64,000 bases of DNA from Burkholderia oklahomensis C6786 (GTDB lineage Bacteria > Pseudomonadota > Gammaproteobacteria > Burkholderiales > Burkholderiaceae): positions 2,542,001 to 2,606,000 of the forward strand of contig NZ_CP009556.1 of the NCBI RefSeq assembly GCF_000959365.1. Reading direction: 5' to 3'. Of this stretch, positions 43,701 to 52,000 are shown piece after piece. The stretch's first letter is position 1. Every line of letters begins with the position of its first letter. Position numbers and translations under genes: made by a program. The notes below the pieces were generated by a model, which was not told where the DNA came from, did no database searches, and saw nothing but the letters and a program-made list of their open reading frames with translations.

Positions 43701-44138
43701 ATGAATCGTACGTTCGATCACCGCAATCTGGCCATGCTGCTGCTCGAGGCCCGCGAAACGCTGATGGGCCGGTTCCGCCCGATCCTGAAGGAATTTGCGC
43801 TGACGGAGCAGCAATGGCGGATCATTCGCGTGCTGGACGGCGAACCGTCTCATGAGCTCGAAGCCGGGCAGATCGCGAGGCGCTGCTGCATCCTGAGCCC
43901 GAGCCTCACGGGCGTGCTGGAGAGGATGGAGCGCGACGGCCTGATTCGCCGCACGCGCGCCCAGGAGGACCAGCGCAGGCTGATCGTCAGCCTGACGCCG
44001 CAGAGCCGTCAGCTCGTCACGCAGATCAGTCCGCGTATCGACGAGCAATACCGGCTCATCGAGCAGCGCTTCGGCGCGGAAGCGCTGGGCGAAGTGTACG
44101 CCGCGCTCGACAAGCTGATCGAAGTCGGCGGCTCGTGA
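43701..44138 (+). CDS. hpaR: HpaR, MarR-family repressor of the homoprotocatechuate operon
   Basis: A 145-residue MarR-type regulator. The winged helix is clear: LTEQQWRIIRVLDG, IARRCCILSPSLTGVLERMERDGLIRR, of which SPSLTGVLERME is the recognition helix, and the wing contains QEDQRRLIVSLTP. Family HpaR proteins repress the meta operon and are relieved by 4-hydroxyphenylacetate or homoprotocatechuate. It is divergent from hpaG1, the same arrangement as in E. coli W. Its end is 22 bp from the convergent SDR gene. Confidence 0.93.
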   Translation: MNRTFDHRNLAMLLLEARETLMGRFRPILKEFALTEQQWRIIRVLDGEPSHELEAGQIARRCCILSPSLTGVLERMERDGLIRRTRAQEDQRRLIVSLTPQSRQLVTQISPRIDEQYRLIEQRFGAEALGEVYAALDKLIEVGGS

Positions 44139-44160
44139 CGCGCGGCCGCCGCGCGCGCCG

Positions 44161-45345
44161 TCAGCGGACCGCCCGCGGCATCTGCGCGAGCACGTCGACG
44201 CCGCGCGACGTGCGCATGCACTCGTTCACGTAGTCGACGAACGGCAGCGGCTCGAAGTCGATCTCGTCGCGCACGCGCGCGTTGTCGAACACGTAGTCGA
44301 GCTCGGCGAAAGCCGCGTAAGACTGCAACGCCCGCTCGATCACGCGCGCGCACGCGACGTCGCGGCGGCCGAGCACGTCGCGCGCGATCGACGGAAACTC
44401 GGCGGACGAGCAGATCGCGTAGCGCGGCTCGTCGTCGAGGCCCACCGCCTCGTCCATCGCGCGGACGATCTGCGTGACGGTCGGCGCTTCGTCGCCTGCC
44501 GATACGTGATACGTGTCGTGCGCGAGCGACGGCTTCAGCGCGAGCAGCATCAGCGCGCGCGCGCAGTCGTCGACCGCGACCACGTCGATGCGCGCCATCG
44601 GCCGCGCGGTGAAGCGACGCGCCGCGTGAACGATCCGGAACATCCAGAACGTGCTCGCCGACGGCTGCGTGCCGAGCAGCGTATGGCCGACGACGCACGA
44701 CGGCCGCACGACGACGAGCGGCAGGCCGAGCGCGCGCAGCTGCGCTTCCGCGTCGCGCTTGCCGCGCGTGTACGGCACGAAGTCGACTTCGCGGCCGCGC
44801 GTCGGCGCGTCGTCCTCATGGACCATGCTGCGCCCTTTCATCCCGCACGCGAACGCCGCGCCGACGTGCACGAAACGCTGCAGCCGCCGGCTGCCCGCGA
44901 AACGGCGCGCGAAACGCAGCGTCGCGTCGACGTTCGTCTCGTTGACGACGTGCGCGTCGGCAAGCGACGCGACGCCCGCGCAATGGATCACGTGCGACGC
45001 CGACGCGAGGCGCGCCGCGTCGACGTCGGCGAACGCGCCGTCGAGCTCGCCCGCGATCACGTTCGCCTCGGTGAGCCGCTCGGCCCAGTACGGCGCGAGG
45101 CCGCTCCTGAGCGCCGCCGTGCGCAGCCGCGCGAGCGCGTGCGCGCGGTCGCACGCGCGGACGACGCACACGACGCGATCGAGCAGCCCGGCGTTGACGA
45201 GCGACACGAGCACCGCGCCGCCGATGAAACCGGTCGCGCCGGTCAGCACGACCCGGTCGACATGCGCGGCCGCGGCGGGCGCGCTCGCGGGCGACACGAG
45301 GCCCGCCCGCCAGGTCAGCGAAAGCGCGGTTTTCCAGATCAGCAC
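44161..45345 (-). CDS. NAD-dependent epimerase/dehydratase or thioester-reductase-like SDR
   Basis: A 394-residue extended short-chain dehydrogenase. The Rossmann motif is VVLTGATGFIGGAVLVSL (about 32-49), with CVVRACDRAHALARLR resembling thioester-reductase and male-sterility-type proteins, the active-site region FVPYTRGKRDAEAQL (Tyr and Lys of the Y-x3-K motif) and VVVRPSCVVGH. The start is a GTG at 45343-45345 with AAGGAGG eight bases upstream, a strong site; the first 28 residues are hydrophobic (LIWKTALSLTWRAGLV) and may anchor it to the membrane. It follows the MipA/OmpV gene by 23 bp in one operon. The substrate (a sugar nucleotide or acyl thioester) is not resolved. Confidence 0.82.
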   Translation of the reverse strand: MLIWKTALSLTWRAGLVSPASAPAAAAHVDRVVLTGATGFIGGAVLVSLVNAGLLDRVVCVVRACDRAHALARLRTAALRSGLAPYWAERLTEANVIAGELDGAFADVDAARLASASHVIHCAGVASLADAHVVNETNVDATLRFARRFAGSRRLQRFVHVGAAFACGMKGRSMVHEDDAPTRGREVDFVPYTRGKRDAEAQLRALGLPLVVVRPSCVVGHTLLGTQPSASTFWMFRIVHAARRFTARPMARIDVVAVDDCARALMLLALKPSLAHDTYHVSAGDEAPTVTQIVRAMDEAVGLDDEPRYAICSSAEFPSIARDVLGRRDVACARVIERALQSYAAFAELDYVFDNARVRDEIDFEPLPFVDYVNECMRTSRGVDVLAQMPRAVR

Positions 45346-45368
45346 GATGGCCACCTCCTTCTTCAGAA

Positions 45369-46148
45369 TCAGAAACGATAAGTCAACGACGACAGCCCGA
45401 AGCAGTTGGTCTTCTGCTGCACGATCGGGCTGTTCCCGTAGCGGCCGAGCAGACGCGTGACGCCGAGCGTCGTGTCCACCGACCAGTGCTTCGAGAACGC
45501 GTAGGTCCACGCGACCGACATCGACGCGCTGTCGATGCCGCCCTTCGTCGAATAAGGCGCGAAGCGGGTCGCGGCCGCCTGCGCGCCGGTCACGCCATAG
45601 AACGTCTGCGCGTAGCGGCCGGACGCCGCGTGCACGGTGCCCGTCACGACGACTTCGTGGCGCCCGGCGCTGAACACCGGCACCGCGAGATCGACGTGCC
45701 CGGACACGCCGCGTGACGTATGCGTGACGGGCGTATCGACCGTCACGCTCAGCACGCCGCCGCCGTACAGCTTCACGCCCGCCTGCACCGCGACGAGCAC
45801 CGAGCCCGGCACGCGCCCCATGCCCTTCAGGTAGCTCGAGCCCGGCAGGTCGAAGCGGTTTTCGTCCGCGCGGCCCGGATCGTAGGTGACCACGGCCGCG
45901 ACGAACGCGTCGCCGGGCAGCTTCAGCTTGTAGCCGATGCCGTCGAGCGGGCCGATGAAGAAGCCGTTGCCGAACTCCGCGGAAAACGACGGCGCGACCA
46001 CGCCGTGATACTGGCTACTGCCCGCATAGCGCGGCACGAAGCCGCCGCCGATCGAGAGCGTATAGACGTTTTCCGCATGCGCGGCCGCGACGGACATCAG
46101 GCCGGCGAACGGCATGCAATAGCGAAGAGAGCGGGTGGACGGGCGCAC
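45369..46148 (-). CDS. MipA/OmpV-family outer-membrane protein
   Basis: A 259-residue outer-membrane beta-barrel of the MipA/OmpV family (scaffolds or stress-induced barrels). The leader MRPSTRSLRYCMPFAGLMSVAAAHA precedes ENVYTLSIGGGFVPRYAGSS, the family-typical mature start with FVPRYAGS, and the protein ends GLSSLTYRF with terminal Phe. The start is a GTG at 46146-46148; an ATG at 46115 would remove the positively charged leader start and was rejected. It is divergent from an RstAB-like two-component system, whose regulator may well control it through the inverted repeat between them, and it is followed by the SDR gene. Confidence 0.88.
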   Translation of the reverse strand: MRPSTRSLRYCMPFAGLMSVAAAHAENVYTLSIGGGFVPRYAGSSQYHGVVAPSFSAEFGNGFFIGPLDGIGYKLKLPGDAFVAAVVTYDPGRADENRFDLPGSSYLKGMGRVPGSVLVAVQAGVKLYGGGVLSVTVDTPVTHTSRGVSGHVDLAVPVFSAGRHEVVVTGTVHAASGRYAQTFYGVTGAQAAATRFAPYSTKGGIDSASMSVAWTYAFSKHWSVDTTLGVTRLLGRYGNSPIVQQKTNCFGLSSLTYRF

Positions 46149-46205
46149 GGTGCCGGGAGAGAGTCGAGGAGTCCGCAGTCTAGGTTCGAGCGCCGTGCGA
46201 ATCTG

Positions 46206-46222
46206 TCCCGAATGTTTCGGGA
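46206..46222. promoter_or_regulatory. Perfect inverted repeat between MipA/OmpV and the response regulator
   Basis: TCCCGAA-TGT-TTCGGGA, 7 bp arms and a 3 bp spacer, lies 58 bp upstream of the outer-membrane protein start and 124 bp upstream of the response regulator. Its location suits an operator acting on both divergent promoters. AT-rich sequence (GGATTTGTGTTTGATTG) follows. Confidence 0.55.
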
Positions 46223-46345
46223 ATATGTGCGGATTTGTGTTTGATTGTCGGCGATTGTTGCAACCGGCTCCGGCAAAAGGCGCGCGCGGCTAGAATGCGC
46301 GTGCCCTGCCCGCGCTCGCGCGCGCAGAACCATTCCGAGGAGACC

Positions 46346-47068
46346 ATGAACGAAGTCCCGCTCAAATATCGGGTGCTGCTGATCGAGGACGACGACCGCC
46401 TCGCGCAGCTGATCCACGAGTATCTCGACAGCTACGAATTCTCGGTGACGGTGGTCCGGCGCGGCGATCTCGCCGTCGCGGCCGTGCGCGAGCACCAGCC
46501 CGCGCTCGTGATTCTCGACCTGATGCTGCCGCATCTCGACGGCATGGAAGTGTGCCGCCGGATCCGCGCGTTCTCGAACGTGCCGGTGCTGATCTTGACC
46601 GCGCGCTCGGACGTCTACGACCAGGTCGCCGGCCTGGAGACGGGCGCCGACGACTACGTGACGAAGCCGATCGAGCCGCGCGTGCTGGTCGCGCGCGCCC
46701 GCGCGCTGTTGCGCCGCGCGCAGCCGGGCGCGCCCGTCGACACGCCGGCGAGCGAGGCGCTCGTGTTCGGCGAGCTGACGATCTCGCCGCCGAACCGCAC
46801 GGTCACGTGGCGCGGCGAGCCCGTCGACCTGAAGACGGCCGAGTTCAACCTGCTGCTGATCCTCGCGCGCGCGGCGGGCACCGTGCTGAGCCGCGACGAC
46901 ATCCTCAAGCAGCTGCGCGGCATCGAGTTCGACGGTCTCGACCGCTCGGTCGATTCGGGCATCTCGAAGCTGAGGCGCCGGTTCGAGGACGCGTCGTCCG
47001 AGCCGCACAAGATCAAGACGATCTGGGGCCGCGGCTATCTGTTCAGCCCGTCCGCGTGGGACGACTGA
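46346..47068 (+). CDS. OmpR-family response regulator, RstA-like
   Basis: A 240-residue response regulator. Receiver: acidic pocket LLIEDDDR, phosphoacceptor Asp58 in VILDLMLP, Thr in LTARSD and Lys in DDYVTKPIEP. The winged helix has LKTAEFNLLLILARAAG and LDRSVDSGISKLRRRFE, and ends GRGYLFSPSAW. Sequence is close in style to RstA/BfmR. ATG 46346 follows GAGGAGA at 4 nt. The kinase gene starts directly after its stop codon, so they form one operon. It is divergent from the MipA/OmpV operon, its likely target. Confidence 0.94.
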   Translation: MNEVPLKYRVLLIEDDDRLAQLIHEYLDSYEFSVTVVRRGDLAVAAVREHQPALVILDLMLPHLDGMEVCRRIRAFSNVPVLILTARSDVYDQVAGLETGADDYVTKPIEPRVLVARARALLRRAQPGAPVDTPASEALVFGELTISPPNRTVTWRGEPVDLKTAEFNLLLILARAAGTVLSRDDILKQLRGIEFDGLDRSVDSGISKLRRRFEDASSEPHKIKTIWGRGYLFSPSAWDD

Positions 47069-48397
47069 ATGCTGCGCTCGCTCGTCAGGCTGTACCTCGT
47101 CGTGATCGTCTGCGCCGCGGCCGCGATCATCTTCATCAACACGTCGTTCGACCGGTTCTTCTACGCGCGGATCTCGAGCGCGGCGCGCGAGTCGCTGGCC
47201 ACCTATGCGTTCGTGCTGAACGACTATCTCGCGCGCCATCCGGGCGCCGAGCGGCAACTCGCGCTGCGCGAGCTCGCGCGGCACGGCAACGAAGGCTTCG
47301 GCCTCATCTCGATGGGGGACGCCCGCAAGCTGCTGAGCGACGAGCAGCAGCGCGACCTCGATCGCGGCGAGATCGCGATCAGCTACGACGGCAAGGACTA
47401 TTTCATGCCGCTCGTCGACGGCTCCGTCCTGCACGCGCATCCGAGCGAGCCGCCGAGCCTCGACATCCAGATCTACGCATACCTGACGGTCGCGCTCGCG
47501 ACGCTGCTCGCCGTCGCGCTATGGATCCACTACCACTGGCGCGACCTGCGCAAGCTGGAGGCGGCCGCGCGCGCGTTCGGCAGCGGCCGGCTGTCGACGC
47601 GCGCGCAGCTGTCGCGCAAGTCGAACATCTACGAGCTGTCGCAGCAGTTCAACGACATGGCGCAGCGGATCGAAGCGTCGATCCGGCAGCAGCGCGAAAT
47701 GATGCACGGGATCTCGCACGAACTGAAGACGCCGCTCGCGCGGCTCGAGTTCGGCCTCGCGCTGCTCGCGTCGCCGGACGCGACGGGACGCATGCTTGAA
47801 CGGCAGGAGGCGCTGCGCCGCGACGTGCGCGAGCTCGACGAGCTCGTCACCGAATTGCTGACGATCGGCCGGCTCGAGCAAGGCGAAGGACATCTCGTGC
47901 TGATGCCGGTGACGGTCGCGGAGCTGATCGACAGCGTCGCGGCCAGCGTCGCGAACGACATCGCCGATCGCCGCCTCACGCTCGACGTATCGATGCACGG
48001 CGCGCCCGCGCGCCACGTGTGCGATGCGAAGCTCGTCGCGCGCGCGCTGCTGAATCTGATCCGCAACGGGATGCGCTACGCGGCGGCGACGATCTCGCTG
48101 CATGCGGCGCTCGGCGAAGCGGGCGCGCTCGCGCTGACGGTCGACGACGACGGCCCCGGCATTCCGGCCGCCGATCGCGACCGCGTGTTCGAGCCGTTCC
48201 ATCGACTCGATTCGAGCCGCGACCGGCAGACGGGCGGCTTCGGATTGGGACTCACGATCGTGCGGCGCGTCGCGCTCGCGCACGGCGGCGACGTGCGGCT
48301 CGGCGATGCGCCGATCGGCGGCGCGCGCTTCGTGATCACGCTGCCGGCGCTCGAGATGCCGGCTCGCGAGCAGATGGCGCGGCACGCGGCCGCTTGA
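47069..48397 (+). CDS. Sensor histidine kinase, RstB-like
   Basis: A 442-residue inner-membrane kinase. Transmembrane helices at about 7-24 and 136-153 enclose a 110-residue periplasmic sensor. The HAMP-like linker ends NDMAQRIEASIRQQREMM, the phosphoacceptor is His217 in HGISHELKTPLARLEFGL, and the catalytic core has NLIRNGMRYA, VDDDGPGIPAADRDRVFEPF and FGLGLTIVRR. Its ATG follows immediately on the regulator TGA. RstB relatives sense envelope or ionic conditions; here the divergent outer-membrane gene fits an envelope signal. The exact signal is unknown. Confidence 0.94.
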   Translation: MLRSLVRLYLVVIVCAAAAIIFINTSFDRFFYARISSAARESLATYAFVLNDYLARHPGAERQLALRELARHGNEGFGLISMGDARKLLSDEQQRDLDRGEIAISYDGKDYFMPLVDGSVLHAHPSEPPSLDIQIYAYLTVALATLLAVALWIHYHWRDLRKLEAAARAFGSGRLSTRAQLSRKSNIYELSQQFNDMAQRIEASIRQQREMMHGISHELKTPLARLEFGLALLASPDATGRMLERQEALRRDVRELDELVTELLTIGRLEQGEGHLVLMPVTVAELIDSVAASVANDIADRRLTLDVSMHGAPARHVCDAKLVARALLNLIRNGMRYAAATISLHAALGEAGALALTVDDDGPGIPAADRDRVFEPFHRLDSSRDRQTGGFGLGLTIVRRVALAHGGDVRLGDAPIGGARFVITLPALEMPAREQMARHAAA

Positions 48398-48624
48398 CGC
48401 GAATCAGACGACACGCTGGATCGCGGCGAGTCGCGCGGACCGCTTCTTCGAAGCGCCTATCGAAGCGTTCGGCCGAACCGAGCCGCTTCCGCTTCGCTTT
48501 TCCGGTTCGCCGCCTCGCTTCGCCGTCCGGCTCGCGATCACGCGCCGCGTCCTCGCGACACGGCCCCGAACGCTTTCCCGACGGCATCGCGACAAAACGA
48601 CGACGATGCCGCGCCCGACTCTCG

Positions 48625-50028
48625 TCACTCCCCCGCCGCGATGCGCTCCGCGACCGCGTGCTCGCCGCCGACGCGATACCGCGCGGCCGGATGCGGCGCC
48701 GCAAGCCGCGGCCCCGCGCGATGCAGCTTCTCGCGCAGCGTGCCCGGCGCGTAGTCGGTCTGATAGACGCCGCGCCGCTGCAGCTCCGGCACGACGAGCT
48801 CGACGATATCGACGAACGTCTCCGGCGTCACCGCATACGCGAGGTTGAAGCCGTCGACGCCGGTCTCGTCGACCCACGACTGCAGATCGTCGGCGATCTC
48901 GCGCGGATCGCCGACCGACACCGGCCCGAGCCCGCCGATGCCGCCCCAGCGCGCGATCTCGCGCACGGTCCACTTGCGCGTCGGGTCCGCGCTCGACAGC
49001 GCCTCGACCGCCGACTGAATCGCATTGCTCTCGACGTGCTCGAGCGGCTCGTCGAGGTCGTACTTCGACAGGTCGATTCCGGTCCAGCCGGACATCAGCG
49101 CGAGCGCGCCCTCGTCGCTCGCGTAGCGGCGATAGTCGGCGTGCTTCGCGTGCGCGTCGGCCGACGTGCGGCCCGTGATCACCGTGTGCAGGTTGAAGAT
49201 CAGCACGTCGCGCGGATCGCGGCCGAACTGCTTCACGCGCTCGCGGATGTCGGCGACGAACGCCTTCAGGATCGTCCGCGACGGCGCGGCGACGAAGATG
49301 CACTCCGCGTGCTGCGCGGCGAAGTCCTTGCCGCGCTTCGACGCGCCCGCCTGATAGAGCACCGGCGTGCGCTGCGGCGACGGCTCGCACAGATGGATGC
49401 CGGGCACGTCGTAATAGCGGCCGTGATGGCCGACCGGATGGACCTTCGACGGCTCGGCGAACACGTGGCGCGCGGCGTCGCGCACGACCGCGCCGTCCTC
49501 CCACGAGCCCTCCCACAGCTTGTAGCAGACGTCGAGATACTCGTCGGCGATCGCGTAGCGCTCGTCGTGGCTCGTCTGCTGCGGCAGCCCGAGGTTGCGC
49601 GCGGCGCTGTCGAGATACGACGTGACGACGTTCCAGCCGACGCGCCCGCCCGTCAGATGATCGAGCGTCGACATGCGTCGCGCGAACGGATACGGATGCT
49701 CGTACGACAGCGAGCACGTGATGCCGAAGCCGAGATGCTGCGTCGCGGCCGCCATCGCGGACACGAGCAGGATCGGATCGTTGACGGGCACCTGCGCGCC
49801 CTGCCGGATCGCCGCTTCGCCGCTGTCCTGATAGACGTCGTAGATGCCGAGCACGTCGGCGATGAAGAGGCCGTCGAACTTGCCGCGCTCGAGCAGTCGC
49901 GCGAGCTCGGTCCAGTAGCTCAGTTGGCGATAGCGCCACGACTCGTCGCGCGGATGCGCCCAGAGCCCCGGCGACTGATGGCCGACGCAGTTCATGTCGA
50001 AGGCGTTGAAACGGATCTGACGGGTCAT
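48625..50028 (-). CDS. NtaA/SnaA/DszA-family FMN-dependent monooxygenase
   Basis: A 467-residue luciferase-like monooxygenase of the NtaA/SnaA/DszA group, which uses reduced FMN to oxidise sulfones, sulfonates or aminopolycarboxylates. Hallmarks are FNAFDMNCVGHQSPGLWAHP, GKFDGLFIADVLG, RRMSTLDHLTGGRVGWNVVTS, LPQQTSHDERYAIADEYL and LYQAGASKRGKDFAAQHAE. The start ATG 50028 gives the usual MTRQIRFNAFD. It lies downstream of an SfnB-like flavoenzyme and its degenerate copy on the same strand, a sulfur-source utilisation arrangement. No flavin reductase is adjacent. Confidence 0.92.
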   Translation of the reverse strand: MTRQIRFNAFDMNCVGHQSPGLWAHPRDESWRYRQLSYWTELARLLERGKFDGLFIADVLGIYDVYQDSGEAAIRQGAQVPVNDPILLVSAMAAATQHLGFGITCSLSYEHPYPFARRMSTLDHLTGGRVGWNVVTSYLDSAARNLGLPQQTSHDERYAIADEYLDVCYKLWEGSWEDGAVVRDAARHVFAEPSKVHPVGHHGRYYDVPGIHLCEPSPQRTPVLYQAGASKRGKDFAAQHAECIFVAAPSRTILKAFVADIRERVKQFGRDPRDVLIFNLHTVITGRTSADAHAKHADYRRYASDEGALALMSGWTGIDLSKYDLDEPLEHVESNAIQSAVEALSSADPTRKWTVREIARWGGIGGLGPVSVGDPREIADDLQSWVDETGVDGFNLAYAVTPETFVDIVELVVPELQRRGVYQTDYAPGTLREKLHRAGPRLAAPHPAARYRVGGEHAVAERIAAGE

Positions 50029-50053
50029 GGCGGAGCGGTCTCTCGATTCGGTC

Positions 50054-50104
50054 GATGCGGGTCGGTGCTTGATGCGGGTCGGTGCTTGATGCGGGTCGGT
50101 GCCC
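50054..50104. repeat. 17 bp tandem repeat, 3 copies
   Basis: Two perfect copies of GATGCGGGTCGGTGCTT and a third ending GCCC (50088-50104), in the 85 bp between the degenerate SfnB copy and the NtaA-type gene. They sit in the probable leader of the monooxygenase gene. Confidence 0.93.
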
Positions 50105-50113
50105 GGTCGCGCG

Positions 50114-50353
50114 TCACAGCGCGCCGTGGCGCGGCGGCGGCGCGTCGTTCAAGTAGTAGTCGGCGATCGCGATGTATTTCCAGCACACCGGATCGTGCAG
50201 CGTGTGCGTGCGCGCGTTGCGCCAGTGGCGATAGAGCGCGGCGGCGCCGGGCGCGATCGTCGCCGCGAAGGTGCGGGCCGCGTCGATCGCTTCGGCATCG
50301 TTCGATAGCCGCCGCGCCGCGCGCGCGACGGACGGTTGCGTGATGGCGTTCAT
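50114..50353 (-). pseudogene. Internally deleted SfnB-like remnant
   Basis: A 79-residue open frame whose first 40 residues resemble the N-terminus of the complete SfnB-like protein just upstream (LSNDAEAIDAARTFAATIAPG against IASDAEALDVARALAARLAQG) and whose remaining residues match its C-terminus (YRHWRNARTHTLHDPVCWKY against DRHWRNARTHTLHDPVRWKY, then YYLNDAPPPRH against YYLNGVAPARH). About 300 residues, the entire flavin and catalytic core, are missing, with the frame kept. It begins 4 bp after the intact gene's stop. The simplest reading is a tandem duplicate that lost its middle. It could still be translated, since ATG and frame are intact. Confidence 0.75.
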
Positions 50354-50357
50354 CGGC

Positions 50358-51596
50358 TCAGTTCCACGCGTGGCGCGCGGGCGCGACACCGTTCAGATAG
50401 TAGTTGCCGACGAGGTGGTACTTCCAACGTACGGGATCGTGCAGCGTATGCGTGCGCGCGTTGCGCCAGTGGCGATCGAGGCCGTGCTCGGCGAGCGTCG
50501 CCTGCGTGCCGGCGAGCTCGAACAGCTTCTCGCTCGCGAGCAGCGCGATCTCGGTCGTCAGCACCTTCGCCTCGCCGACCGCGACCGACGCGCGCGCGAC
50601 GTCGTCCTCGGTGATCTCGCTTTGCGCGGCGATCTCGTCGAGCGTGCGCGCCGCGCGTTCGAGCAGCGCATCGGCCGCATGCAGATGGATCACGAGGCGG
50701 CCCGTCTCGCGGATCGTCAGCGGATCGTCGGCCGCTCGCTCGACGCCGCTGTCGATCCACGGCCGCGAGCGTTCGCGCACGAAGCGCAGCGTATCGTCGA
50801 GCGCCGCGTGCGCGATGCCCGCGTCGATCGCCGCCTGGATGATCTGCGACAGCGGGCCGTTCAGCGTCGGCTGGTCCGACACGCGATGTGCGGGAAACAC
50901 GTGCGACGCGGGCACGCGCACGTTGTCGAGCCGCACCGTGCCGCTCGCGGTCGTTCGCTGGCCGAAGCCCGACCAGTCGTCGATCACGGAGAGCCCCGGC
51001 GTGCCCTTCGGGATGTATGCGAGCCAGCCCTTGCGGTCGTCGTCGATCCCGAGCACCGGCACGTAATGCGCGAACAGCGCGCCCGTCGAATAGAACTTCG
51101 TGCCGTCGACGCGATAGCCGTCGCCGTCGCGAATCACTTTCGTCTTCAGGTCGAGCACGTTCTTCGTGCCTTTTTCCGAGAAGCCGTTGCCGAAGCGCTT
51201 GCCCTTCAGGATCTCGCCGAAGAAGAAGCGCTTCTGCTCGTCGGTGCCCGTGAGCGCGATCACGTCGACGAGACCGAAATGGTTCTGCGGCAATTGGCCG
51301 AGCGACGGGTCCGCCGCCGCGACGATCTTCGCGACCTCGGTCAGCGTCACGTGCGACACGCCCGCGCCGCCGTATGCGTTCGGCACCGTGATCGCCCACA
51401 GGCCCGATTGCGAGAACCAGTCGACTTCGTCGTATGGCAATCGGCGTTCGCGATCGCGCTCGGCGGCGCCTTGCGCGAGCCGTGCGGCGAGCGCGCGCGC
51501 GACGTCGAGCGCCTCGGCGTCGCTCGCGATTAGATGCGCGTCTCGCGCGGATGCGTCGCGCGCGGGTTGGACGGTCGTCTCATAGATCGCGGACAT
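50358..51596 (-). CDS. SfnB-family flavin monooxygenase/dehydrogenase
   Basis: A 412-residue acyl-CoA-dehydrogenase-fold flavoenzyme of the SfnB type used to release sulfur from sulfones and sulfonates during sulfate limitation. Marks are GLWAITVPNAYGGAGVSHVT (about 62-81), SLGQLPQNHFGLVD, GFSEKGTKNVLDLKT, GDGYRVDGTKFYSTGALF and the C-terminal HWRNARTHTLHDPVRWKY. ATG 51594-51596 follows GGAGA at 6 nt; an ATG four codons upstream lacks one. It heads a minus-strand set with its truncated copy and an NtaA-type monooxygenase. It differs clearly from the related enzyme at 12993-14405, so the window holds two such systems. Confidence 0.9.
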   Translation of the reverse strand: MSAIYETTVQPARDASARDAHLIASDAEALDVARALAARLAQGAAERDRERRLPYDEVDWFSQSGLWAITVPNAYGGAGVSHVTLTEVAKIVAAADPSLGQLPQNHFGLVDVIALTGTDEQKRFFFGEILKGKRFGNGFSEKGTKNVLDLKTKVIRDGDGYRVDGTKFYSTGALFAHYVPVLGIDDDRKGWLAYIPKGTPGLSVIDDWSGFGQRTTASGTVRLDNVRVPASHVFPAHRVSDQPTLNGPLSQIIQAAIDAGIAHAALDDTLRFVRERSRPWIDSGVERAADDPLTIRETGRLVIHLHAADALLERAARTLDEIAAQSEITEDDVARASVAVGEAKVLTTEIALLASEKLFELAGTQATLAEHGLDRHWRNARTHTLHDPVRWKYHLVGNYYLNGVAPARHAWN

Positions 51597-51803
51597 GCGT
51601 GTCTCCATTGAAGTACAAGGGACCAATCTATCAACGGGGCTCGCCGCGACCAACCGATCGATTCGGGAAACGTTATTCCGGGCCGCAGAAAATGCGCATC
51701 GCGCGCGCTGCGTTGGCGATGCGCGCAGCCGCGTGCAGGCGGCAAATCGACGCACCCGACGCGATGTGATCGGATCAAATATGACGCGTGCATGCGTGCA
51801 TGG

Positions 51804-51822
51804 CTCATGAGAACCTCATGAG
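51804..51822. promoter_or_regulatory. Paired CTCATGAG palindromes, 11 bp apart
   Basis: The palindromic octamer CTCATGAG occurs at 51804-51811 and 51815-51822 as part of an 11 bp repeat (CTCATGAGAAC). It is about 210 bp upstream of the SfnB-like gene and 180 bp upstream of the divergent small gene. One helical turn of spacing suggests a cooperative protein site. Confidence 0.4.
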
Positions 51823-51933
51823 AACACCTGATTGCGCAGAAGAGTCTGCACACTGCACGCTATGCGCATGTGTTACGCGCGCGTCGTCCAGTGCCGGACG
51901 ATGCGACCCGCATCAAGCTTTTCTCAACGCCTC

Positions 51934-51961
51934 TTGCGTTCCGCGTCAATCCACCTAGACT
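51934..51961 (+). promoter_or_regulatory. Candidate sigma-70 promoter of the 118-residue gene
   Basis: TTGCGT (51934-51939) and TAGACT (51956-51961) are separated by 16 bp, 40 bp upstream of the start codon at 52001. Both boxes are close to the consensus. No experimental support. Confidence 0.45.
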
Positions 51962-52000
51962 GAGAAAGCTCACCGGCTAACCTTCGAAAGGAGACGAAGC

